Below are positions 1-8,291 of a DNA stretch of 64,000 nucleotides, in pieces. Below the pieces are notes generated by a model. It had not been told where the DNA came from. It worked only from the letters and a program-made list of their open reading frames with translations, and made no database searches. Position 1 is the stretch's first letter; every line of letters begins with the position of its first letter. This stretch comes from CAYJLC01 sp044426345 (GTDB taxonomy: Bacteria; Bacillota; Clostridia; Oscillospirales; Butyricicoccaceae), in NCBI GenBank assembly GCA_044426345.1, contig JAWXUP010000002.1, positions 43,679 to 107,678 of the forward strand, given 5' to 3'. The translations under genes were made by a program, and so were the position numbers.

Positions 1-878
1 CAGTCAGTAGCAACCATATTTGTTGCAGTTGGAAGACCAGTAGCACGTCTGAATTCAGCCATTGTTTCACGAGCAGAGAATACGCCTTCAGCACCACAAG
101 GGTCTTCGCAGTATGTTAAAATACCGTGCATATCTTTACAATATTCGATAGCATCTTTAAGTAACCAACCACCATTAGGGTCTAAAGTAATTCTAGCGTC
201 TGGGAATTCAGCTTTTAAAGCTTTGATAGCTTTCATTTCTTCAGGTCCAGCTAAAACGCCACCTTTTAATTTGAAATCTTGGAATTTATATTTTTCGTAA
301 GTTGCTTTTGCAAGAGCTACAATAGTTTCAGGAGTTAAAGCTTCCTCATTACGTAGACGGTACCAATCACAATCACTGTTTGATTCGTCATCATAAGGAA
401 GGTCGGTTTTTTTACGGTCACCGATATAGAATAAGTAGCTTAGCATACGAACGCTTTCACGTTGTTGACCATCACCAAGTAATGATGCTACTGGAAGGTC
501 TAAGAATTTGCCGAGTAAGTCTAAAAGAGGAGTTTCGATAGCAGTTAAAATATGTACACCTACACGAAGGTCGAAAGTTTGAGCACCACGAACGTCATCT
601 TCTTGAGTGTTAGATTCTAAGTATTTTTGAATTTCAAGCAAAGTGTTACGATAGTCTGATACTTTAGTGCCGATAACTAAGTGTTCAACAGCAACTAACA
701 TATCAGTGATTTTTTGACCACCAGGTACTTCACCTAAACCAGTGCGACCATCAGAGTCAGTTAAAATAACCACATTTCTTGTAAAATAAGGTGCATGTGC
801 GCCAGAAAGATTTAATTCCATACTATCTTTCCCAGCAACTGGGAATACTTCCATTTTTGTAACTACAGGCATTGCCAT
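1..878 (-). CDS. gudD: Glucarate dehydratase, 3' part cut off by window edge
   Basis: Enolase-superfamily dehydratase that converts D-glucarate to 5-keto-4-deoxyglucarate in cytosolic sugar-acid catabolism. Only the first 292 codons are inside the window; the family is about 445 residues, so the C-terminal end of the barrel is missing. Seen here: the KxK catalytic motif (FKLKGG, K203 and K205), a metal-ligand motif DPNGGW near 233 and CEDP near 258. The ATG at 878 is preceded by AAAAGGAGCT at a good distance. It has its own consensus promoter and a terminator-like hairpin in the leader, so expression is probably conditional. A DUF624 protein and an ABC ATPase upstream fit a sugar-utilisation setting. 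Altronate or galactarate specificity cannot be excluded without the rest of the gene. Confidence 0.85.
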   Translation of the reverse strand, partial: MAMPVVTKMEVFPVAGKDSMELNLSGAHAPYFTRNVVILTDSDGRTGLGEVPGGQKITDMLVAVEHLVIGTKVSDYRNTLLEIQKYLESNTQEDDVRGAQTFDLRVGVHILTAIETPLLDLLGKFLDLPVASLLGDGQQRESVRMLSYLFYIGDRKKTDLPYDDESNSDCDWYRLRNEEALTPETIVALAKATYEKYKFQDFKLKGGVLAGPEEMKAIKALKAEFPDARITLDPNGGWLLKDAIEYCKDMHGILTYCEDPCGAEGVFSARETMAEFRRATGLPTATNMVATD

Positions 879-916
879 ATTGTTCAGCTCCTTTTAATAA
901 TTATGTATTTTAAACC

Positions 917-955
917 AAAAAATGCATCAAAAAAGGGAATGCCTTATTTGATGCA
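917..955 (-). terminator. Intrinsic terminator inside the gudD leader
   Basis: On the minus strand TGCATCAAA pairs with TTTGATGCA (9 bp), followed inside by AAGG/CCTT, and a run of six T follows the stem. It lies between the gudD promoter and its ribosome binding site. It therefore either ends transcripts from the upstream DUF624 gene or acts as an attenuator for gudD. Confidence 0.7.
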
Positions 956-982
956 AAATACTTGATTTGTTTGTTCAATTTT

Positions 983-1011
983 ATTATAATCCAATATTAA
1001 AAATAAGTCAA
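983..1011 (-). promoter_or_regulatory. Promoter of gudD
   Basis: Minus-strand TTGACT, 17-base spacer, TATAAT. The start point would fall about 20 bases before the leader hairpin. Confidence 0.7.
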
Positions 1012-1071
1012 ACTTATTAAATTTATAATATAGTTAGAAAAACTTATTGAACGAATTTTAAAATATGCTTA

Positions 1072-1839
1072 TTAAATATCTGTTTTTTCAGAAGATAAAA
1101 CTTGTACATCATCACTACAAATGATGTCTTTATTTTCATCTTCGTAGTCATCATCTTCATCGTAGTCTTCGTATTCAGGTTCTTCATATGGTAGTGCATA
1201 ACGTATAATTCCTGGATATGCAAAAAACATATTTAGGAAGATTGAAAAAGCGACGCCAAATACCATATAATATATAATTGATAATGGGAAAACATATAAA
1301 TTTACGAAAAAAAGTATAGCATTCAAGATGAATGAAAAAACAACAGATTTTGCACATAAAACAGTCATAAAAGCACTATTTTTAAAAATTGCTATAGTTG
1401 GTAAATTAATGATAGCTGTAAGTGGGAAAATAAAAACGTTAAATGCTATAAAAATAATTAAAAGTGCTAGAATAGCATATGCAGCATAACCTATAAGTTC
1501 CGCATAGAAGAAATAAGAAAAAGTTAGACCTGCGCCAAAAAATAAAACAAGAAGGCCAACTAAAATACCTTGTTTAAAATTTATTTTAAAACCGTGTTTG
1601 TAATCTGATATTAAATCAATTGGCTCATCTCGAACCATTTTTGCACAAACATAATTTACAGCACAAATTGAAGGCCCTATAGTAAATAAAGGAATACAAG
1701 TTAGCACAAATAATAAATTTAGACTAACGATTGTCCAAAATTCACGTAAAAAAATATCAAAAAAAAGTGCAGCGCCTTCTTTTTTTGGAGCGTCTTTGCT
1801 AATTCCAGCTCCTGCTTTGTTATAGTTTCTAAAAAACAT
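1072..1839 (-). CDS. YesL-like DUF624 membrane protein
   Basis: 255-residue integral membrane protein of the YesL/DUF624 family. Members are commonly encoded with carbohydrate ABC transporters; their function is not established. About five hydrophobic segments are visible (roughly 34-54, 92-112, 120-142, 165-185, 186-206). They are followed by a strongly acidic cytoplasmic tail (about 219-238, nearly all Asp/Glu/Tyr) that I do not associate with the family core. It lies between the MsmX-type ATPase and glucarate dehydratase on the same strand, which supports a role in sugar uptake. The start ATG at 1839 is preceded by AAAGGAAAA. Confidence 0.75.
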   Translation of the reverse strand: MFFRNYNKAGAGISKDAPKKEGAALFFDIFLREFWTIVSLNLLFVLTCIPLFTIGPSICAVNYVCAKMVRDEPIDLISDYKHGFKINFKQGILVGLLVLFFGAGLTFSYFFYAELIGYAAYAILALLIIFIAFNVFIFPLTAIINLPTIAIFKNSAFMTVLCAKSVVFSFILNAILFFVNLYVFPLSIIYYMVFGVAFSIFLNMFFAYPGIIRYALPYEEPEYEDYDEDDDYEDENKDIICSDDVQVLSSEKTDI

Positions 1840-1870
1840 AATTTTCCTTTCGAATGCTTAAAATACTAGT

Positions 1871-1896
1871 AAGAGTGCTACAAAAGTAGCACTCTT
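1871..1896 (-). terminator. Perfect 11-bp hairpin after msmX
   Basis: AAGAGTGCTAC and its exact complement are separated by four bases. The U-run on the msmX strand is short, so it may be a weak terminator or an mRNA 3' stabiliser between msmX and the DUF624 gene. Confidence 0.6.
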
Positions 1897-1913
1897 TTAG
1901 TTTGTAATTAAAA

Positions 1914-3020
1914 TTAGATGTGGTTAGTAGTTTCTTTATCGTAGATGTGGATTTTGTTAGTATCAATAGCAAGAGCGATTTTTTCATCACGTTTTGCAGC
2001 AGCTCTAGTTGGAGCTTTAACAGTGATTTTATTAGCGCCACAAGAACAGTACATAAATACTTCAGCACCCATCATTTCAGCGATATCAACATTAACTTCG
2101 ATAATACTAGCATCATCAGCTGACATAAAGATATCTTCTCTATGTAAATCTTCAGGACGAATACCAACAACAACTTCTTTACCTACTTGAGCTTTAAGAG
2201 CAGCTGGAGTAAATCTACCTTCAGGAAGTTTTACTGAGTAAGTTTCGAAATCAGCGTAGTAAGAACCAGCTTTTTCAGAAATTACAGCATCGATAAAGTT
2301 CATTTGAGGAGAACCGATGAAACCAGCAACGAATAAGTTAACAGGATTATCGTATAAGTTTTGTGGATTATCAACTTGTTGAATGAAACCGTCTTTCATA
2401 ACAACGATTCTGTCACCCATTGTCATTGCTTCTACTTGGTCATGTGTTACGTAGATGAAAGTAGTTTGTAATTTTTTATGAAGAGTAGTAAGCTCTGTTC
2501 TCATTTGAGTACGAAGTTTTGCGTCAAGGTTTGAAAGTGGTTCATCAAGAAGGAATACTGCAGGGTTACGAACCATCGCACGACCTAAAGCAACACGTTG
2601 ACGTTGACCGCCTGATAAAGCTTTTGGTTTACGGTTTAATAAGTGAGTGATGTCAAGAGAAGCAGCAGCTGCTTGAACTTTTGCATCGATAACGTCTTTA
2701 GGTTCTTTACGAAGTTTTAAAGCGAAAGCCATGTTTTTGTAAACTGTCATATGAGGATATAACGCATAGCTTTGGAAAACCATCGCGATATCACGGTCTT
2801 TAGGTGATACGTCATTTACGAAGTTTTCACCGATGTAAAGTTCACCTTCAGTGATTTCTTCAAGACCTGCGATCATACGTAAAGTAGTTGATTTACCACA
2901 ACCAGAAGGTCCAACTAAGATGATAAATTCTTTGTCAGCGATTTCAAGGTTGAATTCGTGAACGGCTGTAACGCCACCGTCATAAACTTTTTTAACATTT
3001 TTAAGACTAATTCCTGCCAT
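1914..3020 (-). CDS. msmX: Sugar ABC transporter ATP-binding protein (MsmX/UgpC/MalK type)
   Basis: Cytoplasmic ATPase of CUT1-type carbohydrate importers, 368 residues. Visible are Walker A (GPSGCGKST, about 38-46), the Q-loop region, the signature LSGGQRQRVALGRA, Walker B (VFLLDEPLSNLD), the switch His (VTHD) and a C-terminal TOBE/regulatory region with GIRPEDL. No cognate permease or binding protein is adjacent. This is typical of MsmX, which energises several unlinked importers in Gram-positive bacteria. The start is preceded by TTGGAGGAAA. It is transcribed divergently from an AraC-type regulator with overlapping promoters, so co-regulation is likely. Its substrates cannot be read from the sequence. 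Confidence 0.9.
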   Translation of the reverse strand: MAGISLKNVKKVYDGGVTAVHEFNLEIADKEFIILVGPSGCGKSTTLRMIAGLEEITEGELYIGENFVNDVSPKDRDIAMVFQSYALYPHMTVYKNMAFALKLRKEPKDVIDAKVQAAAASLDITHLLNRKPKALSGGQRQRVALGRAMVRNPAVFLLDEPLSNLDAKLRTQMRTELTTLHKKLQTTFIYVTHDQVEAMTMGDRIVVMKDGFIQQVDNPQNLYDNPVNLFVAGFIGSPQMNFIDAVISEKAGSYYADFETYSVKLPEGRFTPAALKAQVGKEVVVGIRPEDLHREDIFMSADDASIIEVNVDIAEMMGAEVFMYCSCGANKITVKAPTRAAAKRDEKIALAIDTNKIHIYDKETTNHI

Positions 3021-3070
3021 TATTTTTTTCCTCCAATTTTTAATTATGTTTATTTTTTACAATAATTTAC

Positions 3071-3110
3071 TTGTTAAATATATTATATCAGTGTATAATG
3101 TATATATCAA
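3071..3110. promoter_or_regulatory. Overlapping divergent promoters of msmX and the AraC-type gene
   Basis: Plus strand: TTGTTA at 3071, 17-base spacer, TATAAT at 3094, reading into the AraC-type gene. Minus strand: TTGATA (3105-3110), 17-base spacer, TATAAT (3082-3087), reading into msmX. The two promoters occupy the same 40 bp, so polymerase binding should be mutually exclusive or jointly regulated. Confidence 0.7.
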
Positions 3111-3112
3111 GT

Positions 3113-3172
3113 GTAAAATTTTGATATTAAAGGTAAATTGTTGATATAAGAGGTAAAATATTGATGTTGGAT
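3113..3172 (+). repeat. Three 20-bp direct repeats before the AraC-type gene
   Basis: Units starting at 3113, 3133 and 3153 share the pattern GTAAAwTnTTGATrT. The spacing is exactly 20 bp, about two helical turns, and the third copy runs into the start codon. Candidate operator; see findings. Confidence 0.6.
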
Positions 3173-3541
3173 AAAAACGAGTATTCTAGACTAGTAAAAA
3201 GATGCATTTTATATATAGAATCTGATTATATGTATATATTAGGTGTAGATGATATGGCAGAGACTTTGAATGTTTCAAAAAGTCATTTAATACGTGAATT
3301 TTCGAAACAAGTAGGAATTTCGCCAAATAAGTTTCTTATTAAAACGAAACTGGAAAGTGCAAAGATATTATTGTTGAATGATGATTTACACATAGAAGCA
3401 GTGGCCGAAGCTGTTGGATTTTCTTGCGGAAATTATTTTTCTAAGGTATTTAAAAAAGAATATGGAATAACGCCGAAAGAATTTATAGCATCTGCACCTG
3501 TCGAAAATCCTTCAAAAGTTAATGGAAGTATTTATTTGTAA
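3164..3541 (+). CDS. Small AraC-family transcriptional regulator
   Basis: 125 residues consisting almost only of the double helix-turn-helix DNA-binding region of the AraC/XylS family. The second HTH and signature (AEAVGFSCGNYFSKVFKKEYGITPKEF) are well conserved. The usual N-terminal ligand-binding domain is absent, so activity may be controlled by level, by a partner, or not by a sugar at all. I chose the ATG at 3164, preceded by AAGAGGT; a TTG lies one codon earlier. It is divergent from msmX with interlocked promoters. Targets are probably msmX and itself. Confidence 0.8.
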   Translation: MLDKNEYSRLVKRCILYIESDYMYILGVDDMAETLNVSKSHLIREFSKQVGISPNKFLIKTKLESAKILLLNDDLHIEAVAEAVGFSCGNYFSKVFKKEYGITPKEFIASAPVENPSKVNGSIYL

Positions 3542-3569
3542 GAGCTTTTTATTTAAAACAATAACAAAA

Positions 3570-3601
3570 AAACGCACCACTATTTATATAGTGGTGCGTT
3601 T
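3570..3601 (-). terminator. Terminator of the HPr-like gene
   Basis: A 14-bp perfect stem (AAACGCACCACTAT and complement, loop of four). On the minus strand it is followed by TTTTTTTG. It also faces the end of the AraC-type gene and may work in both directions. Confidence 0.85.
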
Positions 3602-3613
3602 ATAATTTTGATA

Positions 3614-3877
3614 CTAGTCATTTAAGTTTGATGTAACAAGATTTACAAGAGCTGTTACAGCCTCTTCAGCATCTGGACCATCAGCAGTAAGTGTGATAAC
3701 TGAATCTTTAGTGATACCTAAAGATAAAATACCTAAAAGGCTTTTTGCGTTAACACGTCTATCTTCTTTTTCAACTAAAATTGTGCTTTTGAATTCATTT
3801 GCTTTTTGTATAAAAAATGTTGCAGGTCTAGCATAAAGGCCTACTTGGTTAGTTACTGTAACTTCTTTCGTAAACAT
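3614..3877 (-). CDS. HPr-family protein with Tyr in place of His15 (Crh-like)
   Basis: 87-residue HPr-fold protein. With the ATG at 3877 (AGGGGTG upstream) the numbering matches HPr exactly. Residue 15, the histidine phosphorylated by PTS enzyme I, is tyrosine (VGLYARPAT), while the regulatory Ser46 (NAKSLLG) is kept. A GTG three codons upstream would break this numbering. Known family logic: HPr with His15 transfers phosphate; Crh of Bacillus has Gln15 and works only through Ser46-P with CcpA. By inference this protein is a catabolite-signalling rather than phosphotransfer HPr. It is a single-gene unit with its own promoter and terminator. No EI or HPr kinase gene is in the window. Confidence 0.85.
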   Translation of the reverse strand: MFTKEVTVTNQVGLYARPATFFIQKANEFKSTILVEKEDRRVNAKSLLGILSLGITKDSVITLTADGPDAEEAVTALVNLVTSNLND

Positions 3878-3938
3878 AATAAACACCCCTAAAATCCTTA
3901 TATTTTTCTTTTAATATTAATGTAGATATTATATTAAT

Positions 3939-3967
3939 ATAATACATAATTTTTGTTAAATAGTCAA
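3939..3967 (-). promoter_or_regulatory. Promoter of the HPr-like gene
   Basis: Minus-strand TTGACT, 17-base spacer, TATTAT, about 60 bp before the start codon. Confidence 0.65.
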
Positions 3968-4086
3968 GAAATATTTTACAAAATCAAAATTATGTTACAA
4001 ATGCATTATTAAAAAGGTAAAATAAAGCTAGTTTTTAGTGAAAATTTCAACATTTCATATAAGATTTAACAAAATATGCTATAAAT

Positions 4087-6462
4087 TTACTTGAATGTAA
4101 TAACCGTTACTCCATCTTCGCCTTCTCCATAACGTCCTGCACGATATGATTTTATATGACGATTTGTACGTAAATAGTCGCGGATTGAGTTTCTAAGAAC
4201 TCCAGTACCTTTACCGTGAATGATGTAGCCTTCTTCAATATTTGCTAAAATCGAACTCGAAATAAAGCTTTCAACTTCGTCAATGCCAGCGACAACGTCC
4301 ATACCACGTATATCCACTTCTCGAGAAATTGCCTCGTTTCTAAGCTGACGTGTAGGTGGTGCTTTTGGAACATTACGTTGTTTTGGTTTTGGTGAATTGA
4401 TAGGTTTTTGCGTAAACAATTCAACCTCGTCGATATTTGCAGTGATTTTTAAAATGCCAGCTTTACATACAAGTTTTCCTTGTTTGTCTGGTGGCGTTAT
4501 AACTGTCGCTATGTTATTTGTTTTAAGTAGACGAATTTCAACACCAACTTTAAGTTGGTCGGCTGTAGGGACAACTGCATTTTTGCGACGTTGTTTTTGT
4601 AGGCTTTTAAGTTCTACTTCGCTTAGGTTTTTATTTATTTCTTGACGTGCTTTATTAATATTAGCAGATTTCACGTCTTGCTTTGCAAGTTTTTTCAGTC
4701 CTTCAATTTCATCAAAGGCAGCACGAGAGGCACGTTTTGCATCATCAAGCATTCTTGTAGCTTGAAGTCTGCCTTTTTCGACCATCGCCTCGTATTTTTC
4801 GTCGATGGTTTTTTCTTTTGCCTCAGCACGCATTAACGCATTTTTAGCGATAACACGCATTTTTTCGGTTTCCTTTTTGAATTCTTGAGCTTGAATACGT
4901 TCATGTTCAAGATTTGCAAGAATGGTTTCAAAACGGTTATGTTCACTTGATAGCAACGATTTTGCACTGTTTATAATTTCGATTTGCAATCCGAGTTTAT
5001 TCGAAATTTCAAAAGCGTTTGACTTACCTGGTGAGCCGATGATTAAGTTATAAGTAGGGCTTAACGTTTCCATATTAAACTCAAACGATGCATTTTGTAC
5101 GCCAGATGTTTCTAAAGCGTATAATTTTATGTCAGAATAGTGAGTTGTAGCAAGTATTCTGCATGAAAATTTACGTGCGTGTTCGATTATTGCAACAGCA
5201 AGCGCTGAGCCTTCTAGTGGGTCAGTACCTGAACCAAGTTCGTCGAATAGCAATAGGTCACCTTTTTCGCATACATCTAATATAGATATGATGTTTGTCA
5301 TATGTGATGAAAATGTAGAAAGTGACTCGCCGATACTTTGTTCGTCACCGATATCAGCGTAAACCTTGCCTAAAATATAGATTTCACTACCAAAATCAGC
5401 AGGAATATGCATACCCATACTCGCCATCATCGTAAGTAATCCAAGTGTTTTTAAACATACTGTTTTACCACCAGTATTAGGTCCTGTGATGATAAGCGTG
5501 TCAAATTCAGCACCTATTTCAAGCGATACTGGTACAGCAGTTTTACGCTCTAATAGTGGGTGAACTGCGTTTATAAGATTAGTGTATCCGTTATCAGATA
5601 AAATTGGTTGATAAGCGTTCATATCGACAGATAATTTTGCTTTTGCGAAGATAAAATCAAGAGCAGTTAGCATTTCAAAGTTCAAACGCAGACTTGTACC
5701 GATTTTTTTAACGTCAATAGAGAACATTTTTAAAATACGTTCTATTTCCTTTTGTTCGTCATCAAGCAAGATGCGTAGTTCGTTATTCGCCTCGACAACT
5801 TCGGTAGGCTCGATAAATAAAGTGTTACCACTACTCGAAACATCGTGAATTAACCCTCGAACGTCACCTTTATGCTCGGTTTTTACAGGCACAACAAAGC
5901 GATTGTTACGTATTGTGATTAAATTTTCTTGCAGATAATTATTCTCTTTTGAAATCATCTGATTTAAGTATTCACGAGTTTTTGAATTTAGACTACGGAT
6001 TTTTCTGCGAATGTCAAAAAGTTCGCTAGATGCCGTGTCTGCTAGTTCTTCTTCGGAAACTATAGCGTTAGTTATCGCATTTTCCAAGCGTGTATCACCG
6101 TGGAGTAGTGAAAAATATCTATCAAGCATAGCAGAACCAGTAGAAACATCATCGTGATAAGATGAAAGTTCTCGAACCGTACGTAAAAGCAGTGCGATTT
6201 GTAGTAATTCCTCGCAAGAAAGCACACCAGAAAGTTCAGTACGTTTGATTGAATTTTCAGGGTCTACAACTCCGTAAAAACTTGGTGCACCTTGTGTGTC
6301 GAGCATAGTTTTGGCTTGGGTTACCTCATCTAAAAGCAGTTTTACATCTATATTATCATAAATTGGAGCAAGATTTGACACGATGAGCTTTGCACCGTCT
6401 GTTACGCATAAATCTTGCAAAAACAATAGAATTTTGTCAATTTCAAGTTTGTTCTTTTGCAT
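4087..6462 (-). CDS. mutS2: MutS2 endonuclease / ribosome-rescue ATPase
   Basis: 791 residues, normal MutS2 length (about 785). The order is MutS core with lever/clamp, ATPase with Walker A GPNTGGKT (about residue 330) and Walker B LLLFDELGSGTDP, a long coiled-coil insertion rich in Lys/Glu/Arg (about 510-620), and a C-terminal Smr nuclease domain with DIRG and HGKGTG motifs. The mismatch-recognition domain of MutS1 is absent, as expected. MutS2 suppresses homologous recombination in some species and splits collided ribosomes in Bacillus. It starts 1 base after the recO stop, so the two are co-transcribed. Confidence 0.95.
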   Translation of the reverse strand: MQKNKLEIDKILLFLQDLCVTDGAKLIVSNLAPIYDNIDVKLLLDEVTQAKTMLDTQGAPSFYGVVDPENSIKRTELSGVLSCEELLQIALLLRTVRELSSYHDDVSTGSAMLDRYFSLLHGDTRLENAITNAIVSEEELADTASSELFDIRRKIRSLNSKTREYLNQMISKENNYLQENLITIRNNRFVVPVKTEHKGDVRGLIHDVSSSGNTLFIEPTEVVEANNELRILLDDEQKEIERILKMFSIDVKKIGTSLRLNFEMLTALDFIFAKAKLSVDMNAYQPILSDNGYTNLINAVHPLLERKTAVPVSLEIGAEFDTLIITGPNTGGKTVCLKTLGLLTMMASMGMHIPADFGSEIYILGKVYADIGDEQSIGESLSTFSSHMTNIISILDVCEKGDLLLFDELGSGTDPLEGSALAVAIIEHARKFSCRILATTHYSDIKLYALETSGVQNASFEFNMETLSPTYNLIIGSPGKSNAFEISNKLGLQIEIINSAKSLLSSEHNRFETILANLEHERIQAQEFKKETEKMRVIAKNALMRAEAKEKTIDEKYEAMVEKGRLQATRMLDDAKRASRAAFDEIEGLKKLAKQDVKSANINKARQEINKNLSEVELKSLQKQRRKNAVVPTADQLKVGVEIRLLKTNNIATVITPPDKQGKLVCKAGILKITANIDEVELFTQKPINSPKPKQRNVPKAPPTRQLRNEAISREVDIRGMDVVAGIDEVESFISSSILANIEEGYIIHGKGTGVLRNSIRDYLRTNRHIKSYRAGRYGEGEDGVTVITFK

Positions 6463-6463
6463 T

Positions 6464-7216
6464 TTATCCTCCTATGGATTTATAAAAATCGAGAGTTTTA
6501 AATTTATAGTCGGTCTGTGTTAGTACGAAATCTTCGCACAAATTATAAAGTATATTAAAGCCACGCTCACCCAAATTAAATGAGTAAAGCTTGTCTAAAT
6601 CGCAAGTTAAAATGTGATACATTGCGTGTAAAACACCTTGTGTTATAGGCATTACGTGTGGCGAATTTATGTCTATTAAGCACTCCGAACAGCAAATACA
6701 ACCGTTTATTGTATCAAAATAAGGCTGGGCGAGTCCACTTTTTTTATCGCAAATTCCACATCGGTCTATTACAGGGTGAAAACCAGAGTGAGCGATTAAT
6801 CGAAGTTCTAACGCACATTTTACGAGTTTCGGAGTTTTTTTCTGTTTTGCAACAGCGTAAAGCGAGGAAATAAGCGTTCGAGTTACTTCGATATTTACGT
6901 GGTCCTCATCGCATAATTTTGAGGCTAGTTGCACAAAATAACTGCAAATTGCAAAATGTTCGATGTCTTCGGTTATCTCGAAAAATCGTTCGATAAGCAG
7001 TACATCATTTAATATGTATCTGTTTTTATTTGTAAAAAGTTCGAACTCGGCAAAGGCAAAAAGTCGAGTTTTATTAGCCAGAGGAGCATTTTTACGTCGA
7101 ACACCTCTGCAAAGTACGGAAATTTTACCGTGGTCATAGGTGAGGAGCGTTATGTACTTGTCGTGTTCTGAAAAATCAGTCTCAGAAATTATAATGCCTT
7201 TGACAGTTATGTTCAT
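6464..7216 (-). CDS. recO: DNA repair protein RecO
   Basis: 250 residues. N-terminal OB fold followed by a helical domain. The zinc-binding cysteines of Gram-positive RecO are present as CGIC...CICCSEC (about 173-195). RecO loads RecA on SSB-coated gaps with RecR. The ATG at 7216 is preceded by AAGGTGA. It is first in the recO-mutS2 pair and lies downstream of yqzL and era, the order known from Bacillus, but separated from them by repeat arrays. Confidence 0.93.
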   Translation of the reverse strand: MNITVKGIIISETDFSEHDKYITLLTYDHGKISVLCRGVRRKNAPLANKTRLFAFAEFELFTNKNRYILNDVLLIERFFEITEDIEHFAICSYFVQLASKLCDEDHVNIEVTRTLISSLYAVAKQKKTPKLVKCALELRLIAHSGFHPVIDRCGICDKKSGLAQPYFDTINGCICCSECLIDINSPHVMPITQGVLHAMYHILTCDLDKLYSFNLGERGFNILYNLCEDFVLTQTDYKFKTLDFYKSIGG

Positions 7217-7313
7217 ATTTCACCTTGATTTTTATTTACATTTTGTTATATATCTTGATTTTGAAACTTTTAGTTAAATTGTTTATTTTGAAATCACAAT
7301 AACACAATAATAT

Positions 7314-7832
7314 GTAGGGGCGAACTGTGTTCGCCCGTCATATTGCGTGCATTGAATTTAATATTTTACGTAATTTTATTGCGTGTCACGGTACGTCGAG
7401 GACGCTGTACCATTACATTTTGCGTAAGATAAACCAAATTTCAGCAAATAATTGTAGGGGCGAACTGTGTTCGTCCGTCAAATTGCGTGCATTGAATTTA
7501 ATATTTTGCGTAATTTTATTGCGTGTCACGGTACGTCGAGGACGTCGTACCACTACATTTTGCGTAAGATAAACCAAATTTCAGCAAATAATTGTAGGGG
7601 CGAACTGTGTTCGCCCGTCATATTGCGTGCATTGAATTTATATTTTACGTAATTTTTATTGCGTGTCACGGTACGTCGAGGACGCCATACCATTACATTT
7701 TGCGTAAGATAAACCAAATTTCAGCAAATAATTGTAGGGGCGAACTGTGTTCGCCCGTCAAATTGCGTGAATTGAATTTAATATTTTACGTAATTTTATT
7801 GCGTGTCACGGACGAACACAGTTCGCCCCTAC
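7314..7832. repeat. Tandem array of 140-bp palindromic units with inverted ends
   Basis: Units begin with GTAGGGGCGAACTGTGTTCG at 7314, 7454, 7594 and 7734, spaced exactly 140 bp apart. The fourth is truncated and closes at 7832 with the inverted end CGAACACAGTTCGCCCCTAC. Each unit holds one A-type hairpin (GGGCGAAC-TGT-GTTCGCCC) and one B-type hairpin around GTCGAGGACG. Short frames encoding Arg-Gly-Glu-Leu-Cys type peptides here are by-products of the repeat. The array fills most of the 7217-7850 gap between recO and the yqzL-like gene. Confidence 0.95.
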
Positions 7833-7850
7833 AGGTCATAGCAAAATTTA

Positions 7851-8018
7851 TTACTGCACACCATCTGCATCTAAAAAAATTAGCTTTTCGCCTTGTTTCA
7901 TATTACTGATTTGCACCATATTTTTGTTATATTCATCTATATTTTTACTCTTTGTATAAATTAAATATGCCATTGGGTCACCAGTGGACTCAAAAACGTT
8001 CCAACAGATTTTCTCCAT
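7851..8018 (-). CDS. yqzL: YqzL-like small protein
   Basis: 55 residues, starting MEKICWNVFESTGDPMAYLI. The pattern W.vF..TG....YLiy matches the short YqzL family (Bacillus YqzL is about 47 residues), whose function is unknown. The clinching evidence is context: in Bacillus yqzL sits between era and recO, exactly where this frame lies. GAGGTGA precedes the ATG at 8018. The C-terminal 25 residues are longer than in the Bacillus protein. Repeat arrays now separate it from both neighbours, so it may be transcribed separately. Confidence 0.75.
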   Translation of the reverse strand: MEKICWNVFESTGDPMAYLIYTKSKNIDEYNKNMVQISNMKQGEKLIFLDADGVQ

Positions 8019-8109
8019 ATATATCACCTCATACTATTATTTTGAGTCGCACGTGGTTTTATATACGATGTAAAATTTGTATTGTTGTTTTAAATTTATT
8101 ATATAATAT

Positions 8110-8281
8110 GTAGGGGCGAACTGCGTTCGTCCGTCATATTGCGTTCGTTGAATTTATATTTTACGTAATTTTTATTGTGTGTTACGGTACGTCGAGGACG
8201 CCGTACCCTACGGTATTTGCGATGATTTTTTGCGTGGAAAAATTTTTCTGTATGGCACGGACGAACACAGTTCGCCCCTAC
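8110..8281. repeat. 172-bp palindromic element with 25-bp inverted ends
   Basis: It begins GTAGGGGCGAACTGCGTTCG and ends with the near-perfect inverted copy (24 of 25). A B-type hairpin (GGTACG...CGTACC) lies inside. It sits between yqzL and era. No transposase and no clear target duplication were seen. Confidence 0.9.
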
Positions 8282-8291
8282 AGTTTAAATC

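Noticed and set aside
7314..7832. CRISPR array
   Set aside because: Units are tandem and 140 bp long without variable spacers, repeats are long palindromic elements, and no cas genes are present.
7327..7909. Several overlapping short plus-strand frames of 60-100 codons starting with Met-Phe-Ala/Val-Arg
   Set aside because: They translate the 140-bp repeat units, share the same peptide every 140 bp and have no ribosome sites; repeat artefacts.
8110..8281. Insertion sequence
   Set aside because: Inverted ends are present but at 172 bp there is no transposase and no clear target-site duplication; annotated as a non-autonomous palindromic repeat.
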